Positions 1 through 10,833 of a DNA stretch of 64,000 nucleotides are shown piece after piece. Origin of the DNA: Alisma plantago-aquatica (Eukaryota; Streptophyta; Magnoliopsida; Alismatales; Alismataceae); contig OY856409.1 in NCBI GenBank assembly GCA_963693085.1, positions 239,932,558 to 239,996,557 on the forward strand, read 5' to 3'. Under the pieces are notes generated by a model that worked only from the letters and a program-made list of their open reading frames with translations, ran no database searches and was not told the origin of the DNA. The position numbers and the translations under genes were made by a program. Each line of letters opens with the position of its first letter. Position 1 is the first letter of the stretch.

Positions 1-1219
1 TCGGTTCATCTCATGAGCCGATCGGTTGGGAGTGCAGATTGTGTAGAATCAGTCAATTGCAGTTTCAATCAATCCGATACTCCAATCAATGTGTCCAACA
101 CCTTGAACATTATGATATTGAGCTATCAATTGATTGAGTGTTTAATTGAACTACTAAACTCCTTTAGCAATCAATCTAAACATTGTTTGTGGACAAAACT
201 CCTCTTCCAGGTTAAATCCTATGTGTGTGACCCTGTAGGTCCATTTCACGTTGGAAGTGAAAGTCCATAACACTTATGACTTTACAAGCAAAGAGCGGTG
301 CCTAGTCACACATCAATGCTACCCAAGTGAAAGCAGAAAGTTGGAGAACAACTTTCAATCCTACAATCCGTGAATGGTGTTACAATGAATATATAATTCC
401 TTTGTCACTGATATCCTGAATGAACTCGAGGCATGGAACAGTCATCCTGTCAACGTTCATTCACTTTTTTGATCTCAGAACAGATTGGAAGAGATATGTA
501 TGACATCAATATCACATACTGATTCAGACATGTGTGCGTACACCTATTTCAATCCTACTCATCAAGTGGCCTTGGATATCAAACTCCCTCAGGAGGGACA
601 AATCCCATATCTATCACTCACCCCTTAAAAGCCCCATGTGTCAAAGCCACCCAATCATCACCTTTATAACAATCCATGTTTCAGGACTGCGTTTTATGAT
701 GTCAAAGTGTGCCCAACGAAATGTGTTGAGTGTAGTGATTTCAGGTCAAAGAATCACACTTACCACCATCACTGTGAGTACGAACTGTGACTACCATGTC
801 ATGGTTCCATGTGTCAAACTCACGGTGGGTCTGTCCGATACACTTGTTCTCTAACAAGTACCTATGTATTTGGTTTGATATCTCTATATCATGACTAATG
901 AGATTCTGTCATCAACCAACACCACAATCTAGTCTTGTGTGTCATTGCTGTCTATCTACCTTCCATAATGACATCCGAATAGGGACATAATGAGAATGTA
1001 CAAACTCTTAGCATCCGTATGATCTCATCGTTCAGGTCCTGAACCTGAAGGCATACGTCATTGAGTACTGTCATTCTCTAGACATTCAACTTGTTCTATC
1101 ACTATCTCATATGACTGAACCAGATAGAATTGGAAGCTTGCCTTTGATGTTTATCAAATCAATCTTAATGTATCCCACCAATCATCCCATGATTGGCTCT
1201 CAGGGCATACATACCAACA
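1..1219 (-). repeat. Element B 3' LTR (left copy, truncated by window edge)
   Basis: Matches 15831-17037 of B's other LTR and the corresponding parts of the A and D LTRs. It ends at ATACCAACA (1219), the complement of the LTR start TGTTGGTAT. The neighbouring GACTCCCACTTGCA (1220 on) is the complement of the polypurine tract. The window opens inside the AACCGATCGGTT-type palindrome cluster of U3/R. About 1.0 kb of this LTR lies to the left of the window. Confidence 0.92.
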
Positions 1220-3569
1220 GACTCCCACTTGCACTGCGAGCCAATCACCCTTGAATCATATTCATAGTGATCTTCAAATATGTCCCACATGTTATTGTGC
1301 TCTAATGCCAACATAGTGAGCTATGGAAACACCTTGCCAAAGTCAGTTTAAATTGCATGTCTCTCATCTCTTCACTGTATGTCACACGTATGAGATGGAT
1401 TTGCCGTAATATGCGATCTAGTATTCCTTTGCTAACCTTTAGCCACATTGCATGATCAAGGATTCCATACTTGTCATTAATGAGTGGAATATCTATAAGT
1501 TCATCTCATGAACTTCCAGATCCATATAGTATCCTGCTGTTCTCTAACACATAGATACTCGACATTTCCTTTTATATGTTTTATTGGAACACTTCCAATT
1601 ATCAACAAACTTTCACTTTTATATATCCTATATATATTTTGCGATTAATTTTCTGTCCTTTCATAAGTTCACATCAATGTAACTCTTTACATTGAACTCT
1701 TCCTTATCTTCATAGAACTAGTACTTTTCAAGTACTTATCAAGTTTTCATGGTATTCCATTAATTTTGTTCTTCCCATGTCGATACATGCAAGATAATGG
1801 GATGATTACATACATGATAGATCCATATCTATTCTTAGTGTTCCCATTCTTCATAAGAATTGGACACTTGGCATTGGGATGCTAACTCCATGTAACATGG
1901 ACAAGTTTTCTCTTACTGAATCTGTGCATACTGAACCCTTCAGTATAGATTGCCAATGTATGTTTTTTCAAGAACTATCTCAATAGATCTCTATTCCTAT
2001 CACATAGGAAACATCTCTATCTTCCTTAAAGATAATTTCCACTTTTGGATTTCCATTCTAGAACATTTCCATTTCTCATCAACATGTGAAATGTGAATAC
2101 GCTCCCACTAAATCACAGATCCCTTCTTTATCTTTGACATATCAGTCAAACACTTTGACTATATCATCAAAGTAAAGATCCAATTCTAAGTTGCTTGTAC
2201 TCAATCAATCACATTGATTAGTCCATTGTAACTTATAGACTTCATTTTTATTAGTGGATTCATAAACCTTATAGGTTGTGTCACATACACATCCTTGTTT
2301 TATTCCTCATAGGAATGCAATTTTAGTATCCATATTCCAAATGTCTTAGTCATTAAATTGCAATCAACAAGCATCATCCTTTTCAAAATGTTATCCATGT
2401 ATCTTAACACTTAAGATTCATTTGCACTTATGGATTTCATCCAATGGGTGCTACCACCAAGGTCACACCTTATGGTTCACATGGATGTCATTTAGGATGT
2501 AATGGTCATAAACCATAACTTAAAATTCGGTTCCTCATATTCATCTAGATAGTTGACTCATCACATGAACAACTCATCACATAGATAATTGAGGTGTATC
2601 TGTCAAGGATATAAGAACCCACAACTCCTTGTGATTCTTAATTTCTTTTATTAGTGTGGGGTATTCTTTTATTAAGAAGAATTCAGTTATTCGATAATCA
2701 TTCTCTAACTCTTTAGAGTATGATTCCTTCTTGATTTAGACATCACCATGCCTTAATCATGAGTTCACTATGATACATTATCATAATCACTCACAAGGAT
2801 CTCAAACATTTGGTCCAAGTATTTCATTCATTGATCTCATCAAGAATTAATACTTTACCAAATATCCACTTCATCTATGATAATCTTGAACACTTCAAGA
2901 TATTCATATTGGTATTTCTCTAAACACCATTTGAAGTATTAGCATTTGTTCTAATAGGTATGTAAATACATCACATGTATTATACCAAATAGGATAATCA
3001 TTCTCCCACTACCATTAGTGAAGATTGATTAATCATGTGCAAGATATTAATGTCTCTTACTGGTTATCTAACCAAAAGAGTCTAGATTTATCCATCACAT
3101 GGAAAATAGAAATGAATTTCTCATGATTGATGCTAATTAGATTGTTTGAGTTATCTATAACTTTTAAGTATCATTTTATCCTATGCATACCATGTATCAC
3201 AAGATAAACAAGGCATTTCCACAAATATCATATCTTTAAGATTGAAACATCAACTTTATTAATTGCCATCATTGTCATACAATATGCAAAAATAAAGTGT
3301 TTCTATCTATTGGCAATATATGAAATAGCAGTTCTCAACTCTATTTCGTGCCCTTTAGGCTGAAATAAACCGAAAGATACTCCTATCTATGGCAGCAACA
3401 CTTGCTCCAATGATGGGTAGTTCTTTCTTGGTCCTTTCACAAAGGCCATCACTTCTTTGTGGATATTGCATATCATATATGACATATCCATATCTTGGTA
3501 TCATATACCTCAGATAAAGAAGTGGTTCATTTCCTGATACCTTAGGTGGAGATCTCCATCCCCTCCTTC
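1220..3569 (-). pseudogene. Element B decayed pol / non-coding internal region
   Basis: AT-rich stretch with no usable ORF, colinear in reverse complement with A 10834-13245 and D 48359-50800. The counterpart in A shows Copia RT/RNase H-like remnants in broken frames (for example around 12000-12500), so this is best read as a pol relic. All three copies share the same decay, so it predates their spread. I cannot assign individual domains here. Confidence 0.45.
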
Positions 3570-4240
3570 ATCTTCTTTTGTTCTTCCAGATATAGAGGGC
3601 AATTCCCTCATACACCCTTTCCCCATGTGCCTTGAGGTTGAAGACGGCTTGGGCTGTTGGCTAGCATCAGAATACTTCTTTGCTTTTCCCTTGCCCTTGC
3701 CCTTAAGACTTACCTTTCATTGATCTCATCAAAGATTAGGATTAGTCTTTCTTCATATTTGTCTCTATTGTCATGTTGTAGTTTATCATGAACTGTATGA
3801 TTCTCGCAACATTTGCAGTATCATACCAATAGCCAACTCTTGGCTCAGAGGGAATCTTCTTAGTCAGGTCTTTCCACATACCCAATCATATTGAGTGTGT
3901 GAATACCTTACTGGATCTCCTTTTGTCATGACATACTAGGACAATGTCTTGGAGACATCACATGTCTCATGTTGTCTCTGCAACTCATAGTTCAGAGAAT
4001 ACAACATCAAGCACTCCTCATCAATGTCTTCCTCAGTATGCTTCCATAAGCATACTTTCAGCCATTGATATGGTGGGATCGAGTTCATCTGGTTCTGGTA
4101 TAACTAGGAATTAGAGCTTTCAATCTACGATTGAGAACACTTCTCAATGTCCTAACCAGTCGTGGAAAAATTCCCATGTAATTTGTTAGTCTCAAAGACT
4201 GATCACAAATAAGTGATTATTGTTGATCAACCATTTATTG
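3570..4240 (-). pseudogene. Element B gag relic with internal deletions
   Basis: Reverse complement aligns by eye with the A gag (9980-10833): the region around 3975-4040 matches A's segment rich in GAGTTGCAGAGACAACATGAG, and 3575-3660 matches the lysine-rich tail and the end of the zinc-knuckle region. Relative to A, about 70 bases are missing near 3960 and most of the CCHC knuckle near 3620-3640 is gone. The frame is also broken by many small changes. No functional Gag is expected. Element D has the same two deletions, so B and D form a subfamily. Confidence 0.8.
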
Positions 4241-5647
4241 TACAAAAGGAAATATATGCAATTTTAGTCCAAAAACTTATTTGATTGATTTGAAAAGTTG
4301 ACGATATAATTAGGCCTTTAATTAATTATCGCTCCCACTATTTTACTTCAAATTGATAGCCCTCACCATCAATTCGGAAGATTGCAGCGTACAACCTTCT
4401 AGTGGGCAAGATCCTGAAATCCTCTAAGTCATGGACCAGCTAGGGCTGTCACCCACAACTTAGATCTCTCAGGTAGGCAACTCTTGCCAATTGCATCATA
4501 TGCAAATCTTGATGAATGAACATGCGCAACACCTTGCCATGAACATTCCTTGCCTCTGGGCTTAGACACTCTAAGAATCACCAGTTAAGTCTAACCCAAA
4601 AGCCAACACGGTAAACATGCACCCTTCTTTGGCACTACATGTCTACCCTTCACACTTCCATAAGATAGACGGCGCACCACGCTTTGGCGTAACCTACGCT
4701 TGGTCGATCGAGTTTTTCATGTGTGCCACTAATGGAAGGCATATAAGACTTAATATTTTAATGAGGGATTTGGTTTTATATACATATACATATCCAATCA
4801 CCACAACACATAGTACGTATCATATACATGCTATATCCCACAGAAAACATGCAAAATGATAAAAGTGATGATTATGGCCATCCTAATGTGATTCCTCGAG
4901 CCAAGAAGAATCACGGTCATCTAGGTCTACATCACATTCAACCTGTACAAGATGAACTTTGTGCTTTGCCTTTCTGGGTTTGATCAACTCATCACATGAA
5001 TGATCGACTTGCCATCAGACTGGTAAGCTGGATGCCACCAGCCGATCGGTTGGCTCCTCCAACCAATCAGTTCACCTGGTCGTCGTGCATCTCATCATGG
5101 CCGCCACCCGCTTGTCTTTCTCCTCGAACCAGTCATCAACCGATTGACTCACTCCTTGAACCGATCGTCTGGAATGTCAACCGATCGGTTCATGCCTTGA
5201 ACCGATCGTTTCAGCTGTCGTCTCGATGTCCTCCGTTGTTTGACATAACATGAAATAAAGTCTATCCTATTTTACATTGTAAAAAGAGAAACCTCGAGTT
5301 ACATTCAAGGGGAGCAAAGGTAGGAAAGAAATCTCGAATTATTTTGAGTTACATCAGGAAAAGGAGAAGGAAGATCGATGCGCAGACCGAGATGCAAGCA
5401 ACCACATACAACCATACATAGATAGGGTTTATTGGCCATAACCACGCTATACATCCACCACAAAACTCGTTTAAGGGAGACACGTATTGAGTGCATTAAT
5501 AATACATATCATATATATAATTTGGGATTTGTGGATTTAGGATTGGACATGCATAAAGCCAATTTTATTCACATCGTATGCAATAAATAAAGGCAACAAA
5601 CCAAAATCGATCATGTCGACAATCCCTGAAGTATAGAGCAGTTAACC
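4241..5647 (-). other. Element B leader (PBS to gag), non-coding
   Basis: Untranslated leader of about 1.4 kb, colinear with A 8560-9979 and D 62906-63811 plus 51500-52034. It contains an AACCGATCGGTT-type palindrome cluster at about 5038-5212. Nothing else is recognisable. Confidence 0.75.
5038..5212. repeat. Palindromic CCGATCGG cluster in B leader
   Basis: Several sites built on the palindrome AACCGATCGGTT, intact or with one or two changes, separated by roughly 15-35 bases (e.g. GCCGATCGGTTGG at 5041 and ACCGATCGGTT near 5180). The same cluster occurs at the same place in A (8995-9180) and D (63205-63375). Confidence 0.85.
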
Positions 5648-5661
5648 TGGCTCTGATACCA
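5648..5661 (-). other. Element B primer binding site
   Basis: TGGCTCTGATACCA, complement of TGGTATCAGAGCCA, the standard plant PBS pairing with the 3' end of initiator-Met tRNA. It lies one base from the LTR boundary at 5663. Confidence 0.93.
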
Positions 5662-6215
5662 CTGTTGGGTTTTAGGGGAGGCAGAGAAGGCAGTGGAAAC
5701 AAAAATTTTCTCCCCCAAACCCGGAACAAGGAAACATGTCAACGTCTATACAATAGGAAAGGATGGTTTGCGGAATCATACCTTGTCCCGAGGCTTGCTC
5801 GACGACAATACCTCACAGCTTGCACGGTCTTCACCTCCGGTCTTGGACGGTGTCTGTGCAGCTCCTGGTCGCACCGGGACTGACGACTCCTGGTCTCACC
5901 AGAACTGTCAGGATTGATAGTTGTCCTCCTGAGCGGCAGAAACCTCCCGCCTCTGAAGTAGTCCACACGGACCACCTGGAACTCCAATCTCCTTGTCCCA
6001 CAAGGAATTGGAAGGAGTCACACCCTCCTGTCAGCGTACTAGTCGCCAACACACTCTCCTGCCACCAATCACAACTGCAGTTGTCTTCCCTTGCTGTGCC
6101 TCCCTTATCGGGTAGCACTTGCTCGGGCTCTCTCGGTTACCAAAACCAGAGAGAACGACAACTTTACAGAGCAACTGGTTGCACTGGGTTGTTCTTTGAG
6201 AAGCCCCCAATAACC

Positions 6216-6226
6216 CTATATATAGG
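6216..6226 (-). promoter_or_regulatory. TATA box of element B 5' LTR
   Basis: CTATATATAGG within a block conserved in all LTR copies of this family (7983-7993, 14908-14917, 46700-46710). It is the likely core promoter, directing transcription leftwards. Position and sequence fit a TATA box; activity is not shown. Confidence 0.6.
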
Positions 6227-6315
6227 AGGGTCATGGGACATGGTTCTCCATCCCGGACAATGCGAGACTAAAAGTAGGAGTAGAAGGGTTTTAAGATTTT
6301 CCACAAAACAACCAA

Positions 6316-6320
6316 CTCGC
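6316..6320. other. TSD of element A, left copy (CTCGC)
   Basis: CTCGC immediately before TGTTGGTATG of A. An identical CTCGC follows A's end at 15469-15473. It fixes A's boundaries and shows that A inserted into B's LTR. Confidence 0.95.
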
Positions 6321-7508
6321 TGTTGGTATGTATGCCCTGAGAGCCAATCATGGGATGATTGGTGGGATACATTAAGATGGATTTTGATAAACAACAAAGG
6401 AGAGCTTCCAATTCTTTTTGGTTCAGTCATACGAGATAGTGATAGAATAGATTGAATGTCTAGAGAACGACAATACTCAATGACGTATGCTTTCAAGTTA
6501 AGGACCTGAACGATGAGATCATACGGATGCTAAGAGTTTGTACATTCTTGTTATGTCCCTAGTCAGATGTCATTGTGGAAGGTAGATAGACAACAATGAC
6601 ACACAAGACTCGATTGTGGTGTTGGTTGATGACAAAATCTCATTAGTCATGATATAGAGATATCAAACCAAACACATAGGTACTTGTTAGAGAACAAGTG
6701 TACCAGACAGACCCACCGTGAGTTTGACACATGGAACCATGACATGGTAGTCATAGTCAGTACTCACAGTGATGGTGGTGAGTGTGATTCTTTGACCTGA
6801 AATCACTACACTCAACACATGTCATTGGGCAAACTTTGACATCATCAAATGCGGTCCTAAAACATGGGTTGTTATAAAGGTGATGATTGGGTGACTTTGA
6901 CACATGAGGCTTTTGAGGGGTGAGTGATAGATATGGGATTTGTCCCTCCTGAGGGATTTTGATATCCATGGCCACTTGATGAGTAGGATTGAGAAAGGCG
7001 TGCACGCATGTGTGAATCAGTATGTGATATTGATGTCATACCTATCTCTTCCAGTCTACTCTGAGTTCAAGAAAGTGAATGAACGTTGACAGGATGACTG
7101 TTCCATGCCTCGAGTTCATTTGGGATATCAGTGACAAAGGAATTATGCATTCGCTGTAACACCATTCACAGATTGTAGGATTGAAAGTTGTTCTCCAACT
7201 TTCTACTTTCACTTGGGTAGCACTGATGTGTGACTAGGCACCGCTCTTTGCTTGTGAAGTCATAAGTGTTATGGACTTTCACTGCCAACGTGAAATGGAC
7301 CTGCAGGGTCACACACATAGGATTTAACCTGGAAGAGGAGTTTTTGTCCACAAGCAATGTTTAGATTGATTACTAAAGGAGTTTAGTAGTTCAATTAAAC
7401 ACTCAATTAATTGATAGCTCAATATCATAATGTTCAAGGTGTTGGACATATTCATTGGAGTATCAGATTGATTGAAATCACAATTGACTGATTCTGCACA
7501 ACCTGCAC

Positions 7509-7895
7509 TCCCAACCGATCGGTTCATGTGATGAACCGGTCGGCTGAGGTTGTTGAACTGGTCGGCTCAAGTGTTGAGCCGATCGGCTCAAGTCCAGGGT
7601 GAACCGATTGTTTCAAGTGTTGAAACGATCAATTCAACTGGTGCAACCGAGCAACTTGGGAAAATCGGATTGGTGAGAATTTTCCTTTCGTTTCAATTGC
7701 CCTATTTGATTGGGAAATAGGATTGGTATTCGATACCAATTAGAAACAAAAGAAGGAAAGTCAATCGGGAACCGACAAGGACCACCAACCGACCGGTTCG
7801 CGTGTGAACCGACCGGTTGAGGTGTCCCAACCGGCCGGTTCAGGTCCCCAACCGACCATTTCAGTTGTGAAACGATTGGTTCAGGTTGTGAGTTG
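7509..7895. repeat. AACCGATCGGTT palindrome clusters in A 5' LTR
   Basis: About ten palindromic or near-palindromic units of the form AACCG(A/G)(T/C)CGGTT lie in two groups (7509-7650 and 7785-7895), typically flanked by TTCA/TGAA and spaced 15-30 bases. The downstream group ends about 90 bases before the TATA box. The clusters recur in every LTR of the family (14436-14820, 15475-15860, 46800-47180) and in the leader. Confidence 0.9.
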
Positions 7896-7982
7896 GTTAC
7901 TTTTGTGGAAAATCTCGAACCTTTCTACTCCTGCTTTTAGTCCCGTATTGCCCGGGATGGAGAACCTTGTCCCATGACCCTC

Positions 7983-7993
7983 CTATATATAGG
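7983..7993 (+). promoter_or_regulatory. TATA box of element A 5' LTR
   Basis: CTATATATAGG followed by a GTATTGGGGGCTTCTC block conserved in all family LTRs. It is the likely core promoter for rightward transcription; the start would be about 30 bases downstream. The 3' LTR has the same site at 14908-14917. Confidence 0.65.
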
Positions 7994-8545
7994 GGTATTG
8001 GGGGCTTCTCAAAGTACAACTCAGTGCAACCAGTTGCTCTGCAAAGTTGTCGTTCTCTCTGGTTTTGGTAACCGAGAGAGAGCCCGAGCAAGTGCTACCC
8101 GCAAAGGGAGGTGCATCAAGGGAAGGAAAACTGCAGTTGCAACTGGAGGCAGGAGAGTGTGTTGGCGACTAGTACGTCAACATGAGGGTGTGACTCCTTC
8201 CACCTCCTTGTGGGACAAGGAGTGTGGAGTTCCAGGTGGTCCGTGTGGACTACTTTAGAGGTGGGAGGTTTCTGCCGCTCAGGAGGACAACTGTCATCTG
8301 ACAGTCCGGTGAGACCAGGAGTCGTCAGTCCCGGTGCGACCAGGAGCTGCATAGACACCGTCGAAGACCAGATTTGAAGACCACGCAAGGCACGAGGTAT
8401 TGTCGCCGAGCAAGCCTCAGGACAAGGTATGATTCCACAAACCATCCTTTCCAATTATATATATGTTGACGCATTTCCTTGTTCCGGGTTTGGGGAGAAA
8501 TTTTTTATTTCCGCTGCCTTCTCTGATTCCCCTAAAATCCAATAG

Positions 8546-8559
8546 TGGTATTAGAGCCA
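8546..8559 (+). other. Element A primer binding site
   Basis: TGGTATTAGAGCCA, one base after the LTR end. It differs from the standard TGGTATCAGAGCCA by one C-to-T change. Complementary to the 3' end of initiator-Met tRNA. Confidence 0.93.
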
Positions 8560-9979
8560 CATCAACTGCTCTATATTTTAGGAATATCGATATGATCAAT
8601 TTTGGTTTGTCGCCTTTATTTATTGCATACGATGCGAATAAAATTGGCTTTATGCATGTCCAATCCTAAATCCACAAATCCCAATTACATATATGATATG
8701 TATTATTAATGCACTCGATACACGTCGCCCTTAAACGAGTTTTGTGGTGGATGTATAGCGTGGTTATGGCCAATAAACCCTATCTGTGTGTGGTTGTATG
8801 TGGTTGCTTGCATCTCGGTCTGCACACCGATTCCCTTCTCCTATTCCTGATGTAACTCAAAATAATTCGAGATTTCTTTCCTACCTATGCTCCCCTCGAA
8901 TGTAACTCGAGGTTTCTCCTTTATGCAATGTAAAATAGGATAGATTTTATTTCCTGTTATGTCAAAGAACGGAGGACATAGAGATGACAACTGAGACGAT
9001 CGGTTCAAGGCGTGAATCGATCGGTTGACATTCCAGACGATTGGTTCAAGGAGTGAACCGATCGGTTGATGACCAGTTCGAGGAGCGAGACGAGCAGGTG
9101 GCGGCCATGACAAGATGCATGATGACCAGGCGAACCGATCGGTTGGAGGAGCCAACCGATCGACTGGTGGCACCCATACGACCGGGCCAGAACGAGCAAG
9201 TCAATCATGTGATGAGTTGATGTACTCCAAAGGCAAAGCACAAAGTTCATCTTGTATAGGTTGCATGTGATGTAGACCTAGATGACCGTGATTCCTCTTG
9301 GCTCGAGGAATCACATTAGGATGTCCATAATCATTGCTTTTATCGTTTTGCATGTTTTCTGTGGGATATAGCATGTATATGATACACACTATGTATTGTG
9401 GTGATTGGATATGTATATGTATATAAAACCAAATCCCTCATTAAATATTAAGTTTTAGATGCCTTCCAAATGTGACACACGTGAAAAGCTTGATCGACCA
9501 AGTGTGGGCACACCCAAGCGTGGTGCACCGTCTATCTCGTGGAAGCGTGAAGGATGAATGTGTGGGTCTGCCCAAGAAGGGTACATATTCATCGTGTTGG
9601 CTTTGGGTCGAACTTAACAAGGTGACCTAGATAGGATCTAGCACCTTGAGGCATAGAGATGATCATGGCAAGGAGTTGCATATGAAATCTTATAAAGAGT
9701 TGCATATGATGCAATTGGTAAGCGTTGCCTACCTGAAAGATCTATGTTATGGGTGACAGCCTAAGCTGGTCCATGACTTAGAGGATTTCAGGATCTTGCC
9801 CACTAGAAGGTTGTACGCGACAATCTTCCGAATTGATGGTGAGGGCTATCAATTTGAACTAAAATAGTGGGAGCGATAATCAATTAAAGGCCTAATTATA
9901 TCGTCAAATTATCAAAACAATCATATAAGTCAAAAATGAGTTTTTGGACTAAAATTGCATATTTCCTTTTGTAGTACAA
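8560..9979 (+). other. Element A leader, non-coding
   Basis: 1.4 kb between PBS and gag, with no coding signal. It contains the internal palindrome cluster at 8995-9180, and at about 9468-9475 the site (in reverse complement) where element E inserted in D. Confidence 0.8.
8995..9180. repeat. Palindromic CCGATCGG cluster in A leader
   Basis: About six units of the AACCGATCGGTT type, including GACGATCGGTTC, ATCGATCGGTTG, AACCGATCGGTTG (twice) and AACCGATCGACT. It is the same motif as in the LTR but in a separate internal site about 450 bases after the PBS. Confidence 0.88.
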
Positions 9980-10833
9980 ATGACGACAAACAACAATCAC
10001 TTTTCTTTGCGATCGGTCCTTGAAAAGGACAAGCTAAATGGGACAAACTTCCACGACTGGATCGGACATTGAGAATTTTTCTCACTCAAGAGCGAAAGCT
10101 CTATGTCTTGGATACTCCAATTCCAGAGGAACCCGCTCCTAATGCACCCAAGGCAGAAAGGGATGCTTACAAGAAGCATGTTGATGATGCCATTGATGCA
10201 AAGTGCTTGATGTTATGTTCTATGAACCATGAGTTGCAGAGACAACATGAGAACATGGGTGTCATTGAGATGATTCAGCATCTCAGGAACATGTATGAAG
10301 ATCAGGCACGACAAGAGAGATACAATGTCTCAAGGGCACTGTTCAAGTGCGTCATGACAGAAGGAGATCCAGTTGGTCCTCACACACTCAAGATGATTGG
10401 GTATGTGGAGAACCTGCAGAGACTGGGATTTCCACTGAGCCAAGAGTTGGCTACTGACGTGATACTGCAATCGTTGCCAAAATCCTACAGTCAGTTTGTG
10501 ATGAACTACAACGTGAACAACTTTGATAGGCCACTGTCAGAGTTGTTGGGCATGTTGAGGACAGTCAAGATACAAATAAAGAAGGACAAGCCTAAGGCTG
10601 TGATGGTGATCACGAGCAAGAAAGGCAAGTCCAAGCGCAAGGGCAAGGGTAAAGCTAAGAAAGGTTTTGATGCTAGCCAGGAGTCCAAGCCGTCTTCAGC
10701 TCTCAAGGCCAAGGGAGGCGTGACCAAGAAAGGAAATTGCTACCATTGTCAAAAGCCAGGACATTGGAAAAGGAATTGTCCTCTCTATCTAGAAGAACAA
10801 AAGAAGAAGGAGGCGACTGATGTATCTACTTAA
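9980..10833 (+). pseudogene. gag: Element A Copia gag (UBN2-type) with CCHC zinc knuckle, one frameshift
   Basis: The ATG at 9980 opens a Copia Gag N terminus (MTTNNNHFSLRSVLEKDKLNG), which runs into a stop after about 30 codons. From 10069 the reading continues open in another frame for 254 codons, so a one-base indel near 10057-10070 breaks the gene. The body resembles UBN2-type Copia capsid, followed by a very basic KGKSKRKGKGKAKKG stretch and a CCHC knuckle CYHCQKPGHWKRNC (CX2CX4HX4C, about residues 224-237 of the open part). In full-length Copia elements gag runs on into protease; here it stops at 10831-10833 with no protease or integrase. Known role: virion capsid and RNA packaging. Whether a usable Gag forms depends on the frameshift being real. 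Confidence 0.85.

Larger units (their letters stand above)
5663..6320 (-). repeat. Element B 5' LTR, segment 1 (R/U5 end)
   Basis: Begins TGTTGGGTTTTAGGGG, the complement of the LTR end ...CCCCTAAAACCCAACA. It contains the complement of the LTR TATA box (6216-6226). It ends at CTCGC (6316-6320), which is duplicated at 15469-15473 on the far side of A. The LTR resumes at 15474. Long apparent reading frames here are incidental LTR frames on both strands. Confidence 0.95.
6321..8544 (+). repeat. Element A 5' LTR
   Basis: Starts TGTTGGTATGTATGCCC and ends CCTAAAATCCAATA directly before the PBS. U3 holds two palindrome clusters (7509-7650 and 7785-7895) upstream of a TATA box at 7983-7993. R/U5 is about 540 bp. 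It aligns end to end with 13246-15468 and, inverted, with the LTRs of B and D. Confidence 0.97.

Noticed and set aside
5763..6455. Open frame of 230 codons on the plus strand
   Set aside because: It lies across the B LTR and the start of the A LTR, crosses an insertion junction, and the same LTR region is open in several frames on both strands. No protein family is recognisable.
8546..8559. tRNA-iMet-like sequence (also at 5648, 20292, 56709, 61397, 63812)
   Set aside because: These are primer binding sites next to LTR ends, complementary to a tRNA 3' end, not tRNA genes.
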